DNA of 64,000 bases from Pinisolibacter aquiterrae (GTDB lineage Bacteria; Pseudomonadota; Alphaproteobacteria; Rhizobiales; Ancalomicrobiaceae). Made by a program: the position numbers and the translations under genes. Below, one piece after another: positions 9,177 through 17,653 of this stretch. The stretch is taken from NCBI RefSeq assembly GCF_019160155.1, contig NZ_JAFNIH010000041.1, forward strand, positions 62,001 to 126,000, read 5' to 3'. Numbering within the stretch: the stretch's first letter is position 1; every line of letters begins with the position of its first letter. The notes beneath the pieces are model-generated. The model did not search any database. It was not told where the DNA came from and saw only the letters and a program-made list of their open reading frames with translations.

Positions 9177-9749
9177 TCACTGTCCGGCGGGCTTCTGCGA
9201 TTCGAGGATCAGCTGGACGCGGCCGGTGCCGTCGAGCTTGTACTGGCCGGACTTCAGATCGATCGACAGCCGTTCGCCGCGCGCCACGTTCTTGCCCTGG
9301 GTCAGCACCACGCCGCCGGTGATCTGCGCCGTCTGAGTGTGCATGTCGAACCAGCCGCGATCGCCGGTGACGGTCTGATCCTTCTGCGAGATCAGCACCT
9401 TGCCCTCGGCCTCGAAGCGGCGGATCGCCTGGGCGCCGGCCGCGTCGCCCTTGGCGAGGTCGGAGGCGCCGTTGCCCTCGTAGTAGACGCGCAGGCGCTG
9501 GGTCTTCAGCACCGTGTCCTTCTGCAGGACGTGGACGTTGCCGGTGAAGACGGCGTTGCGGTCCTTGTCGAGCACCTCGAGACTGTCGGCCTCGATCTGG
9601 ATCGGATCCTTGCCGTTGGCGCCGAACCCCTTGAAGGCGTCGGACATGCCGCCGGACGAGGCGGCCAGGACCGGCAGGACCGAGGCGGTCAGCGCGACGG
9701 CGGCGAGAGCGGAGGCGAGGCGAGGAGCGCGGGTCATCGTCGGTCTCAA
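9177..9749 (-). CDS. lptA: LPS transport periplasmic bridge protein LptA (OstA-like)
   Basis: A 190-residue periplasmic protein with a signal peptide over about residues 1-29 (cleavage near VLAAS). The OstA/LptA beta-jellyroll follows (PIQIEADSLEVLDKDRNAVFTGNV and repeated strands). In the Lpt machine, LptA oligomers bridge LptC at the inner membrane with LptD at the outer membrane. The start overlaps the lptC stop by 4 nt; an internal ATG four codons later (MTRAPR) is an alternative. Its position between lptC and lptB supports the call. Confidence 0.92.
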   Translation of the reverse strand: MRPTMTRAPRLASALAAVALTASVLPVLAASSGGMSDAFKGFGANGKDPIQIEADSLEVLDKDRNAVFTGNVHVLQKDTVLKTQRLRVYYEGNGASDLAKGDAAGAQAIRRFEAEGKVLISQKDQTVTGDRGWFDMHTQTAQITGGVVLTQGKNVARGERLSIDLKSGQYKLDGTGRVQLILESQKPAGQ

Positions 9750-10456
9750 CGAATGGGGGCGGAGAGGGCCTCGGCCTTCGGATCGGCGGCCGCGGCGGGA
9801 AGCACGGTCATGCGGACATGACCCTGGAACAGGGCATGATGGCCGTTGTCGGTCAAGTCGAGAGTATCGGCCTCGACATGGGCGGTGGGGCCGCTGATGC
9901 GCACGCCCTCGCCCCCGGTGATGCGCCCGCCGACCAGGTCGACGTCGGCGCTGGGGCCTTCCGCGCGCCAGCCGTTGGAGGCCGCCAGCGTGATGCCGCC
10001 CTGGAGGTGGAGCGTCTCGCGATTGCCGTCGTAGGTGCCCTCGGCGGAATCGATCTTGACGGAGGTGCCGTCGGCGAGCTCCAGGCGCCCGTCGATCCCT
10101 TCCATCCGCACCACCTTGGGATCGGCGATCGACTGGAAGGCGCGGGCGGCGGTGACGTCGTAGGTCCGTCCCTGGGAGCGCCCGGACAGGCGCGGCTCGA
10201 CCATGGTCAGTCCGTCCTTGGAGAACAGGACGTTGCGCATGTCGACGCCGGAGACCATCTGCATCTTGAACCAGGTGAGCCCGCCGACCAGCGCCAGCGC
10301 CGCGATCCCGAACACCGGCAGGACGATCTTGAAGACGCGCACCCGCCGGCTGTGGCGATCGGCCTCGGCATGGGCGCTCGGGCGCACGGCCGCGGGGCGG
10401 GCGCCGGCGCCCCCCCGTTCCGTTCCGATCGGCCGCGCCGTCGATGCGTCGTTCAT
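9746..10456 (-). CDS. lptC: LPS export protein LptC
   Basis: A 236-residue bitopic inner-membrane protein. A cytosolic N-terminus of ~37 residues is followed by one membrane helix (~38-62, IVLPVFGIAALALVGG) and a periplasmic LptC domain with the DVTAARAF-type strands. It receives LPS from LptBFG and hands it to LptA. The gene overlaps lptA by 4 nt and follows the RNase D gene on the same strand after 55 nt; the rnd-lptC-lptA-lptB order is common in Hyphomicrobiales. Confidence 0.9.
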   Translation of the reverse strand: MNDASTARPIGTERGGAGARPAAVRPSAHAEADRHSRRVRVFKIVLPVFGIAALALVGGLTWFKMQMVSGVDMRNVLFSKDGLTMVEPRLSGRSQGRTYDVTAARAFQSIADPKVVRMEGIDGRLELADGTSVKIDSAEGTYDGNRETLHLQGGITLAASNGWRAEGPSADVDLVGGRITGGEGVRISGPTAHVEADTLDLTDNGHHALFQGHVRMTVLPAAAADPKAEALSAPIR

Positions 10457-10511
10457 CGTCCCTCCGTTTCGGCCGGCCCCAGAGGGACGCGGACGGCGTG
10501 TTTCGATCCGA

Positions 10512-11126
10512 TCAGGAGTGATCGAGGATGTCGCCGTCGGTCCAACCCATCAGGTCGAGTTTCGCACGGGTCGGCAGATAGTCGAAACACGCTTGCGCGA
10601 TCTCGGTACGGCCCTCGCGCGCCAGGATCGGCTTCTGCTTCTCCACCAGGGCGTGGAGATGGAGAACGTCCGAGGCGGCATAGGAGAGTTGAGCCTCCGA
10701 GAGCTCCGGCGCCCCCCAGTCCGAACTCTGCTGCTGCTTCGACAGCTCCACGCCGAGAAGATCGCGGCAGAGATCCTTCAGCCCATGGCGGTCGGTGTAG
10801 GTGCGGGTCAGCTTCGAGGCCACCTTGGTGCAGAAGATCGGCTGCGGCATCACGCCGAAGGCGTGATAGAGCGCCGCCAGATCGAAGCGGGCGTAATGGA
10901 AGATCTTGACGATCTTCGGGTCGGCCAGCAGCTTTTCGAGATTGGGCGCGCGCTTCTGGCCGATCGCGATCTTGACCACGTCGACGGTTCCGTCGCCCGG
11001 CGACAGCTGCACCACGCAGAGCCGGTCGCGATGGGGCATCAGCCCCATGGTCTCGGTGTCGATGGCGACGCTGTCGCGGTAGGCGGACAGATCGGGAAGG
11101 TCTTCGTGATGGAAACGAATGGTCAT
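10512..11126 (-). CDS. rnd: Ribonuclease D, short form
   Basis: A 204-residue 3'-5' exonuclease with only the catalytic DEDDy domain, lacking the HRDC domains of E. coli RNase D; this short form is usual in alphaproteobacteria. Active-site residues are Asp23 and Glu25 (IDTET), Asp82 (HYARFD), and Tyr149 with Asp153 (YAASD). It trims tRNA and other small RNA 3' ends. The ATG at 11126 (MTIRFHHEDL) matches the family; ten further codons upstream have no ribosome site. The 293-nt region between this start and the divergent gene at 11420 holds no other gene that I can support. Confidence 0.92.
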   Translation of the reverse strand: MTIRFHHEDLPDLSAYRDSVAIDTETMGLMPHRDRLCVVQLSPGDGTVDVVKIAIGQKRAPNLEKLLADPKIVKIFHYARFDLAALYHAFGVMPQPIFCTKVASKLTRTYTDRHGLKDLCRDLLGVELSKQQQSSDWGAPELSEAQLSYAASDVLHLHALVEKQKPILAREGRTEIAQACFDYLPTRAKLDLMGWTDGDILDHS

Positions 11127-11419
11127 GAACGGCTCGCGGTTCGGGCACGACACCACGGCGTCGGGTTCGACCGAATCCGCCGCGCATCGACATGTTCGTC
11201 GCCCTTAGCACGAGTTCGCCGCCGACACGAGCGCATCGGGCGCAGAGCCGTCGTGACGCGGGGGACGGCGGCGGATCCGAGACTCGCGAAAGTCGGTGCT
11301 TGCAGACTCCGAGAAAGCAGCGCATTCTTTCTTTAAATCGATTCAACGACATCTTCGCCGACGTGTTCTCACGAACTCTCGTGAGGCTCTTCGACGTCGT
11401 TCCGTCGGGAGGCTCCCTC

Positions 11420-11656
11420 ATGAAGACCATCGCCATAGCCGCACTGCTCCTGATCGCCCTGTCGGCGCAGGCCTCCGCCTGGGTCTCCTGTGAGAACGAC
11501 CGAATCTGTTCCGGCACCCAGATCTGCAAGGACGGCTATTGCCAGGAGAAGCAGGCGGTCGAGCGTCCGCGCCCGACCAAGCCTCCGCTCGTCGATCACA
11601 AGACGGTCAGGCCGGACGCCAAGGTCCCCGGACTCGAGACCCAGAAGCCGCGGTGA
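11420..11656 (+). CDS. Small secreted protein with a four-cysteine module
   Basis: A 78-residue protein with a clear signal peptide (1-20, cleavage after ASA). The mature part has four closely spaced cysteines, Cys24, Cys30, Cys36 and Cys41, in the run SCENDRICSGTQICKDGYCQ, likely forming two disulfides in the periplasm. A Pro/Lys-rich tail follows. A purine-rich GGGAGG lies about 10 nt before the ATG. I do not recognise a named family. The gene is monocistronic and divergent from rnd. Confidence 0.7.
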   Translation: MKTIAIAALLLIALSAQASAWVSCENDRICSGTQICKDGYCQEKQAVERPRPTKPPLVDHKTVRPDAKVPGLETQKPR

Positions 11657-11691
11657 CGCGAACGGTCCGCGTGCCTGCTCCGGCGCGCCCC

Positions 11692-12111
11692 TCAGGCGGC
11701 GTCGTCGGGCAGACGCAGGGCCTGGACCAACGCCGGATCGAGCGTCCCGCCGAGGAATTGCGCCGTGACCCGGTCGACGCTGCCGACGTGGCCGGCGACG
11801 AAACCCGCCAGCACGGCGAAGCGCTCGCGCAGCGCCGCCGCGTCGAAGCCGTCCTGCGACGGCCGCGCGGCGGCGAATTCGCCGAGCAGCAGCCGATGTT
11901 GCGCCTGATGGCAATGGAGCACCGGCACGCCCTCGCGCTCCATCAAGGCCTCCTCGCGGGCGAAATGGGCGATCACCTCGGCCTCGATCTCTCGAAAGAG
12001 ATCGGCGAGCGCCGCGTCGGGCGTTGTCGATACGCGCTCGAACATCGGTTCGATCACCGCATGGTCGGCGTCCATCTCAGGGACGCCGAGAACGATCGCC
12101 GGATGCATCAC
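11692..12111 (-). CDS. Bacteriohemerythrin-type protein
   Basis: A 139-residue single-domain hemerythrin. All seven canonical diiron ligands are present: His17, His49, Glu53, His68, His72, His108 and Asp113. It should therefore bind two irons and reversibly bind oxygen, or act as an O2/NO sensor or buffer in the cytosol. No fused signalling domain is present. The start can be either of two adjacent ATGs (12111 or 12108). It stands alone: the neighbour bdhA is divergent, and the upstream gene is convergent with a 35-nt gap. Confidence 0.85.
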   Translation of the reverse strand: MMHPAIVLGVPEMDADHAVIEPMFERVSTTPDAALADLFREIEAEVIAHFAREEALMEREGVPVLHCHQAQHRLLLGEFAAARPSQDGFDAAALRERFAVLAGFVAGHVGSVDRVTAQFLGGTLDPALVQALRLPDDAA

Positions 12112-12319
12112 GGACCTCTCCTCCCAAGGGTTCGATCCCGGGATCGTGTCGAAGAGTGATGGGGCTCACCTTGACCTTTGATTCCTCGCCCGGAAGAATC
12201 GCGCCGTCTCGCGGAACGCGTGGTCGCGGTCGGAACCCGACCGCCGGTCGCGCGTCGTTCCACGAGGCCACGTCCCTCCCGACGCGGCTCCCGCGACTTC
12301 TATCCGAGGACAATTCTCC

Positions 12320-13105
12320 ATGACCTTCAAAGGCAAGACCGCGCTCGTGACCGGCTCCACCAGCGGCATCGGACTGGCGGTCGCCACCCGCTTCGCCTCG
12401 CTCGGCGCCAATGTCGTCCTCAACGGCTTCGGCGACGCCGCCGAGATCGAGAAGATCCGTTCCGGGCTCGCCGCCGATCACGGCGTCGAGGTCGCCTATG
12501 ACGGCGCCGACATGTCGAAGCCGGCCGAGATCGTCGCGATGATCGAAAAGGCGATCGCCCGCTTCGGCGGCATCGACGTCCTGGTCAACAACGCCGGCAT
12601 CCAGTTCGTCTCGCCGATCGAGGACTTCCCCGTCGAGAAATGGGACGCGATCATCGCCATCAACCTGTCGTCGTCGTTCCACACCATCCGCGCGGTGCTG
12701 CCGTCGATGAAGGCCCGCGGCTCCGGCACGATCGTCAACATCGCCTCGGCCCATGCGCTGATCGCCTCGCCGTTCAAGTCGGCCTATGTCTCCGCCAAGC
12801 ACGGCATCGCCGGCCTGACCAAGACGGTGGCGCTCGAGACCGCCGAGACCGGCATCACCTGCAACGCCGTCTGCCCCGGCTACGTGCTGACGCCGCTGGT
12901 GGAAAAGCAGATCCCCGACACCGCCAAGGCCCGCAACATGACCGAGGAGGACGTGATCAAGCACGTCATCCTCGAGGCCCAGCCGACCAAGCGCTTCGTC
13001 AAGCCGGAAGAGGTCGCCGGCATCGCCGCCTTCCTCGCCGGCCCCGACGCGGTCTCGATCACCGGCGCGATGATCTCGGTCGACGGCGGCTGGTCGGCGC
13101 GCTGA
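12320..13105 (+). CDS. bdhA: 3-hydroxybutyrate dehydrogenase
   Basis: A 261-residue short-chain dehydrogenase that interconverts D-3-hydroxybutyrate and acetoacetate with NAD(H), feeding carbon from polyhydroxybutyrate into acetoacetyl-CoA. The cofactor loop TGSTSGIG (11-18) and the catalytic Ser143, Tyr156 and Lys160 are present. The family-specific C-terminal segments PGYVLTPLVEKQIPD and ITGAMISVDGGW support BdhA over a generic SDR. A GAGGA site precedes the ATG. It is single, with a strong run of hairpins after it. Confidence 0.93.
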   Translation: MTFKGKTALVTGSTSGIGLAVATRFASLGANVVLNGFGDAAEIEKIRSGLAADHGVEVAYDGADMSKPAEIVAMIEKAIARFGGIDVLVNNAGIQFVSPIEDFPVEKWDAIIAINLSSSFHTIRAVLPSMKARGSGTIVNIASAHALIASPFKSAYVSAKHGIAGLTKTVALETAETGITCNAVCPGYVLTPLVEKQIPDTAKARNMTEEDVIKHVILEAQPTKRFVKPEEVAGIAAFLAGPDAVSITGAMISVDGGWSAR

Positions 13106-13125
13106 GCGCCGACGAGGGATGGAGT

Positions 13126-13184
13126 GTCGGCGCGCGTGACGCGCCGACGAAGGACGACCCATCGGCGCGTCGCGCGCCGATGGG
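13126..13184. terminator. Tandem hairpins between convergent bdhA and the GltD-like gene
   Basis: First hairpin: GTCGGCGCG (13126-13134) with CGCGCCGAC (13140-13148), perfect. Second: CCCATCGGCGCG (13158-13169) with CGCGCCGATGGG (13173-13184), a perfect 12-bp stem with a 3-nt loop. A weaker third copy of the GTCGGCG module overlaps the bdhA stop. No U-tract; placement between convergent genes suggests bidirectional termination. Confidence 0.6.
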
Positions 13185-13195
13185 ATCCGTTTCGC

Positions 13196-15691
13196 TCAGG
13201 CGATCTTCTTCAGGCCCGCCATGACGATGCCGGTGGCGGTCTGGGCGGCGAGCGAGATCGAGCGCAGGTCTTCCGGCTCGAGGTTGTGGACATCGGTCTT
13301 GCCGGTGCAGCGGGCCATCATCGAACATTCCGAGACGACCGCCTTCAGGAACGACCCGAGCGAGGCCTCCGCCGCTCGGCCCTCGACGCCGTCGAAGACG
13401 AGGCCGCCTGGGCCGATCGCCCCACCGAGCGCCAGACCGGCCGCCACGTCGATCGCTCCCGCATTCGCCCCGAGCGCCAGCGCCTTGGCGAGATCGGTGC
13501 CGGAGCGCAGGCCCCCGAACCAGATCAACGGGAACCGCTCCTCGGCGCCGAGCGTGCGGAGCAGGCCGACGGCCTTCGGCAGCAGCGACAGATCCGGGGC
13601 ACCGGCGAGATCGGCCCAGGTGCCGCCGAGGTGACCGGACCCGTCGAGCACGACCAGATCGGCCTTCGCCTCGACGGCGAAGGGTAAGGCCGTCGCCACC
13701 GTCTCGGCGGTGACGATCAGACCGACGCGTTGGCCGGGGACGGCGGCCGTCGGCAGCGCGAGGGCGCCGGTGGCACCGGCCCGAACGACGACGGCGGCGG
13801 CGCGCGGGTCGACCGCCTCGCCGGGATCGACGATCTGGAGCCACGGCACCCCGGCCCCGACCGGCGCGCGGCCGAGATGGGCCCCGCCCGAGGCCGCGAT
13901 CGCGTTCGCGACACTCGCGCGGATCGGCTCCGGCGCGGTCTCGAAGCCCGCCACCAGCATCGGCTGGGCGAGATCGAGGCCGGGCCCGAGATCGGTGCGC
14001 GCCTTGCAGGCCTCGCGATAGGGGTCGATCACCAGACGGGTGAGGTTCGCCGGCAGGAAGACGAGCTCGTCGAAGGTGGCACGTCCCGCCAGCGGCGCGT
14101 GCGGGCGCATCGCCAGCCGTTCCCGCGTGATCGTCGCGAAGTCGGTCGGACCGGCGTCGACGCGGGCCATGCGGAAGATCGCCTCGCGGGTCTTCACCGA
14201 ATAGTCGGCCGAGCCGGTCTCGGTGTCGCAGCGATAACAGCGCGCCGCCTGCTCGTGCGCGGTGCGGTCGTCGTAATTCGCCTCCGCGTCGGCGAAGGGC
14301 TCCTTGCCGAGCCCCAGGAAGGGCGGCTCGGCATGCGGCAGCTTCTCCCACAGCGGATCTTGCGCCACCGGCACGTTGCGGGTGCGATAGGGCACCCGGT
14401 ACGGCACCGGATGGGCCTCGCCCTCGAGCGCGGCGAGGACGTAATAGGCGGCCTTGTGGCCCTGCGCCATCGCCTGGACCAGGGTCGAGGGACCGAAGGC
14501 GGCATCGCCCGCGGCATAGACGCCGGTCATGCGGGTGCCCATGTCGGCGGCGCGGGTGGCGATGATGTCGCCCTCCATCAGGCCGTGGGTGGCGAGTTCC
14601 AGGCTCGCCGACTTCTGGCCGACGGCGGCGACCAGAAGCCCGCAGGGGATCTCGAACTCGGAGCCTTCCACCATCGAGAAGGCGCGGCGCCCGTCGGATC
14701 CGGCCGCGCCGAGCGCGGTCTTCACACAGGTGATCGAGAGGCCGCCGTCCTTCTCCGAAATCGCCTTCGGCGCGACGTTGTAGAGGATCTCGACGCCCTC
14801 GGCGATCGCCGCCTCGAGCTCGTATTTGCGCGCCGGGATCTCGTCCGGACCACGGCGATAGAGGACGGTCACGGTCTTCACGCCGGGCAGGCGCTTGGCC
14901 GTGCGGCAGGCGTCCATGGCGACGTCGCCGCCGCCGACCACCACCACGTGCGCCGGCAGGATCGGCCGTTCGCCGCCGTTGATGCGGTTGAGGAAGGTGA
15001 CGCCGTCCATCACGTTCGCCAGATCGTCGCCGGGCACACCGAGGCGCTTGCCGAGCGAGGCGCCGATGGCGAGCAGCACGGCGTCATGGCTCTGCGAGAG
15101 ATGGGCGAGCGTGACGCCGCCGGCGCCGAGCGGCGTGTTCAGATGGAGCGTGATGCCGGGGCAGCGCTTCAGGATGCGGTCGACGTCCTCGGCGACGACA
15201 CCGGGGGGGAGGCGGAAATCGGGGATGCCCCAAGTCGCCATGCCGCCGGGCTTCGACTGGGCCTCGTAGAGGTCGACGGCGTAGCCGGCGAGCGCGATGT
15301 CCTGCGCCGCCGTCAGTCCGGCCGGACCGGCGCCGACGATCGCCACGCGCTTCGACTTGGTCACCGGGACCGCCGGCAGTTCGAAGGTCGGCCCGAGGGA
15401 ATCGAGCACCCAGCGCTTCAGGGCGCGGATCGCCACCGGGCCGTCCGAGGCGGTGCGGCGGCAGGCGGGCTCGCACGGGGCGTCGCAGACCCGGCCGCAG
15501 ATCGCCGACAGGGGATTGGTGGCGGTGATCGCCTCCAGGGCCGATTCCTTGTCGCCGGCCCAGATCAGGCCGACATAGGAGGCGACGTCGGTGCCGATCG
15601 GGCAGGCCACCTGACACGGCGGCGGCTCGTAATGCGGCAGGCCGCTCTGGTCGCCGGCGAGATCGAGGGCGAAAGGCTTGCAGTTTCCCAT
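13196..15691 (-). CDS. GltD-like FAD/NAD(P) oxidoreductase fused to a degenerate glutamate-synthase FMN-barrel domain
   Basis: An 831-residue two-part protein. Residues 1-~470 are a glutamate synthase small-subunit (GltD) module: iron-sulfur cysteines 26, 30, 65, 69, 73 and 77, an FAD motif VGAGPAG (119-125) and an NAD(P) motif GGGDVAMD (253-260). Residues ~510-831 resemble the central FMN barrel of GltB/GlxD (FDELVFLPANLTRLVIDPYRE; ending TGKTDVHNLEPEDL) but lack its Cys cluster and catalytic core, so this half is probably structural. It starts 3 nt after the GXGXG-FMN gene's stop. The likely role is to bring electrons from NAD(P)H to that subunit. Whether this makes glutamate or N-methylglutamate is inferred from neighbours. 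Confidence 0.82.
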   Translation of the reverse strand: MGNCKPFALDLAGDQSGLPHYEPPPCQVACPIGTDVASYVGLIWAGDKESALEAITATNPLSAICGRVCDAPCEPACRRTASDGPVAIRALKRWVLDSLGPTFELPAVPVTKSKRVAIVGAGPAGLTAAQDIALAGYAVDLYEAQSKPGGMATWGIPDFRLPPGVVAEDVDRILKRCPGITLHLNTPLGAGGVTLAHLSQSHDAVLLAIGASLGKRLGVPGDDLANVMDGVTFLNRINGGERPILPAHVVVVGGGDVAMDACRTAKRLPGVKTVTVLYRRGPDEIPARKYELEAAIAEGVEILYNVAPKAISEKDGGLSITCVKTALGAAGSDGRRAFSMVEGSEFEIPCGLLVAAVGQKSASLELATHGLMEGDIIATRAADMGTRMTGVYAAGDAAFGPSTLVQAMAQGHKAAYYVLAALEGEAHPVPYRVPYRTRNVPVAQDPLWEKLPHAEPPFLGLGKEPFADAEANYDDRTAHEQAARCYRCDTETGSADYSVKTREAIFRMARVDAGPTDFATITRERLAMRPHAPLAGRATFDELVFLPANLTRLVIDPYREACKARTDLGPGLDLAQPMLVAGFETAPEPIRASVANAIAASGGAHLGRAPVGAGVPWLQIVDPGEAVDPRAAAVVVRAGATGALALPTAAVPGQRVGLIVTAETVATALPFAVEAKADLVVLDGSGHLGGTWADLAGAPDLSLLPKAVGLLRTLGAEERFPLIWFGGLRSGTDLAKALALGANAGAIDVAAGLALGGAIGPGGLVFDGVEGRAAEASLGSFLKAVVSECSMMARCTGKTDVHNLEPEDLRSISLAAQTATGIVMAGLKKIA

Positions 15692-15694
15692 GGT

Positions 15695-17653
15695 TCAGGC
15701 GACCTCGCGGAACAGCGCCTCGGCCTTGTCGGCCCAGGTGGGATCGTAGGGAAGGCCGGTGATCGCGGCGGCCTCCGGCGTCAGCGCGACGAGGTCGTCG
15801 CGCGACAGATCGCGGAAGTCGTCGTAGCCGAGGGCGGCGACGAGGGTGGCGATCTGCCAGCGCACCACCTCGAAGAAACGGGCGATCGCCTTCGACTGGA
15901 CGTCGATCTGGTAGCGCGCCTCGTGCTCGGGATCCTGAGTGGCGATGCCGACGACGCAGTTGCCGACGTGGCACTGCATGCAGGAGATGCAGCCGCCGGC
16001 GATGATCGCCGCCGTGCCCATGGCGACGGCGGAGGCGCCGAGCGCGAGCGCCTTGACCGCGTCGACCCCGTCCTTGATGCCGCCCATCAGGACGATCGGC
16101 ATGTCGCCCTTGGCGTCGATCTCGCGGAGACCGTCGAGGGCCTCCTGGATCGCGGCCAGCGTCGGGATGCCGACGTTCTCGAGCACTTCGGTCGAGGCCG
16201 CGCCGGTCGAGCCCTGGAGCCCGTCGAGCTGGACGAAGTCGAACCCGTCCTTGTAGGCGATCTTGATGTCGTCGCGGACGCGCCCCGCCCCCATCTTGAT
16301 CGAGATCGGCTTCGAATAGGCGGTCGCCTCGCGAAACTCCTCGACCTTGATGACCAGATCGTCGGCGCCCATGATGTCGGGGTGGCGCGACGGCGAGCGC
16401 AAATCGATTCCCTCGGGAATGCCGCGCACCCGCGCCAGTTCCTTGGTCACCTTCTTGGCCATCAGCTGGCCGCCGAGGCCGGGCTTGGCGCCTTGGCTGA
16501 TGTAGATCTCGATGCCGTCGGCGCGGCGCATGTCGTGGATGTTCCAGCCGAGACGCCCGGACAGGCACTGGAAGATCAACTGTTTCGCCTCGGCGCGCTG
16601 CTCGTCGAGCATGCCGCCCTCGCCGGTGTTCTCGACGATCCCGGCGAGCCGCGAGGCGCGCGCCAGGGCGATCTTGGTCGATTTCGACAGCGCCCCGTAG
16701 CTCATCGGCGCGATCATCACCGGCATCGACAGCTCGAGCGGCTTCGCCCCGTGGCGATCGCCGATCTTGGTGGCGAGTTTCACCTTGGCGAGCGCGTCGG
16801 AGGCGGCGGCGACGCGGGCCGGATCGATCTTCAGCGCGATGTCGCCGAAGTGCGGCACCGGCTTGGAGGCGCCGTAACCGCGGATTCGGTAGCGGCCGAT
16901 CAGGCTCTTGGCGTGGATGTCCTCGGCGACCTTGGCGTTCCAATAGGTGTCGGCTTCCGAGAACACCGTGTGCGGCAGCGGCCGCGACACCGGCTCGTTG
17001 ACGCCGTAGCGCAGTTTCGTGCCGGCGTTGACGATCTTCTTGAAGGTGCCGGAGAAGTCGATGCCGTATTTGGTGAGGAACGCCTTGACCGAGGCGATGT
17101 CCGCCTCGCTCGGCTCGACGAGCTTGGCGTCCGAGCCGAGGCTCTGCACCTCGCCGCCGACGTAGATCTCGCCGGCCGACATGTCCTCGCCGACCCGCTC
17201 GCCGGAATTGCCGAGGATGATGATGCGGCCGCCGTACATCATGTAGCCGGCGAGGAAGCCGGCGTTGCCGCAGGCGAGCAGCGTTCCCGCCTTCATCACC
17301 TGCCCGCCGCGCGAGCCTAGGTTGCCCTTGACCACCACCTCGCCGCCGCGCAGCCCCACACCGGCGATGGCGCCGGCATTGCCGCCGACGATCACCGCGC
17401 CCTCGTAGAGACTGTCGCCGACGCCCCAGCCGACGTTGGAGTCGATCTCGAAGCGGGCGCCGTGCGAGAGACCGGCGCAGAAATAGCCGGCCGAGCCGCG
17501 CACCTTCACGGTGACCGGGGCGACCAGACCGACGCCGATGTGGTGGCGGGCGTCGGGGTTCAGAACCTCGATGTCCTCGCCCCGTTCACCGGCGGCGCCG
17601 AAGGCCGCGTTGGCCTCACGGACGGAGAGTTTGCTCAGATCGATCGTGACCAC
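15695..17653 (-). CDS. GlxC-GlxD (MgsB-MgsC) fusion: GXGXG domain plus FMN-binding glutamate synthase domain
   Basis: A 652-residue protein. Residues ~1-225 are the right-handed beta-helix GXGXG domain (repeats such as GGNAGAIAG and LACGNAGFLAG), equivalent to GlxC/MgsB. Residues ~270-652 are the FMN barrel of glutamate synthase (APMSYGALSK, QGAKPGLGGQL, MGGIKDG) with an iron-sulfur motif at Cys555, Cys558, Cys561 and Cys566, equivalent to GlxD/MgsC. In S. meliloti these are two separate proteins. The start is a GTG that overlaps the end of glxB by 19 nt. By family the barrel forms glutamate or N-methylglutamate from 2-oxoglutarate and channelled amine. Context with the synthetase and soxBDAG favours N-methylglutamate synthase. 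Confidence 0.85.
   Translation of the reverse strand: MVTIDLSKLSVREANAAFGAAGERGEDIEVLNPDARHHIGVGLVAPVTVKVRGSAGYFCAGLSHGARFEIDSNVGWGVGDSLYEGAVIVGGNAGAIAGVGLRGGEVVVKGNLGSRGGQVMKAGTLLACGNAGFLAGYMMYGGRIIILGNSGERVGEDMSAGEIYVGGEVQSLGSDAKLVEPSEADIASVKAFLTKYGIDFSGTFKKIVNAGTKLRYGVNEPVSRPLPHTVFSEADTYWNAKVAEDIHAKSLIGRYRIRGYGASKPVPHFGDIALKIDPARVAAASDALAKVKLATKIGDRHGAKPLELSMPVMIAPMSYGALSKSTKIALARASRLAGIVENTGEGGMLDEQRAEAKQLIFQCLSGRLGWNIHDMRRADGIEIYISQGAKPGLGGQLMAKKVTKELARVRGIPEGIDLRSPSRHPDIMGADDLVIKVEEFREATAYSKPISIKMGAGRVRDDIKIAYKDGFDFVQLDGLQGSTGAASTEVLENVGIPTLAAIQEALDGLREIDAKGDMPIVLMGGIKDGVDAVKALALGASAVAMGTAAIIAGGCISCMQCHVGNCVVGIATQDPEHEARYQIDVQSKAIARFFEVVRWQIATLVAALGYDDFRDLSRDDLVALTPEAAAITGLPYDPTWADKAEALFREVA

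Noticed and set aside
13730-17320. A 1196-codon plus-strand open frame opposite the glutamate-synthase-like genes
   Set aside because: It is the antisense shadow of the two minus-strand genes. Its translation is low-complexity Arg/Gly/Asp/Val with no family motif; high GC removes stop codons on the opposite strand.
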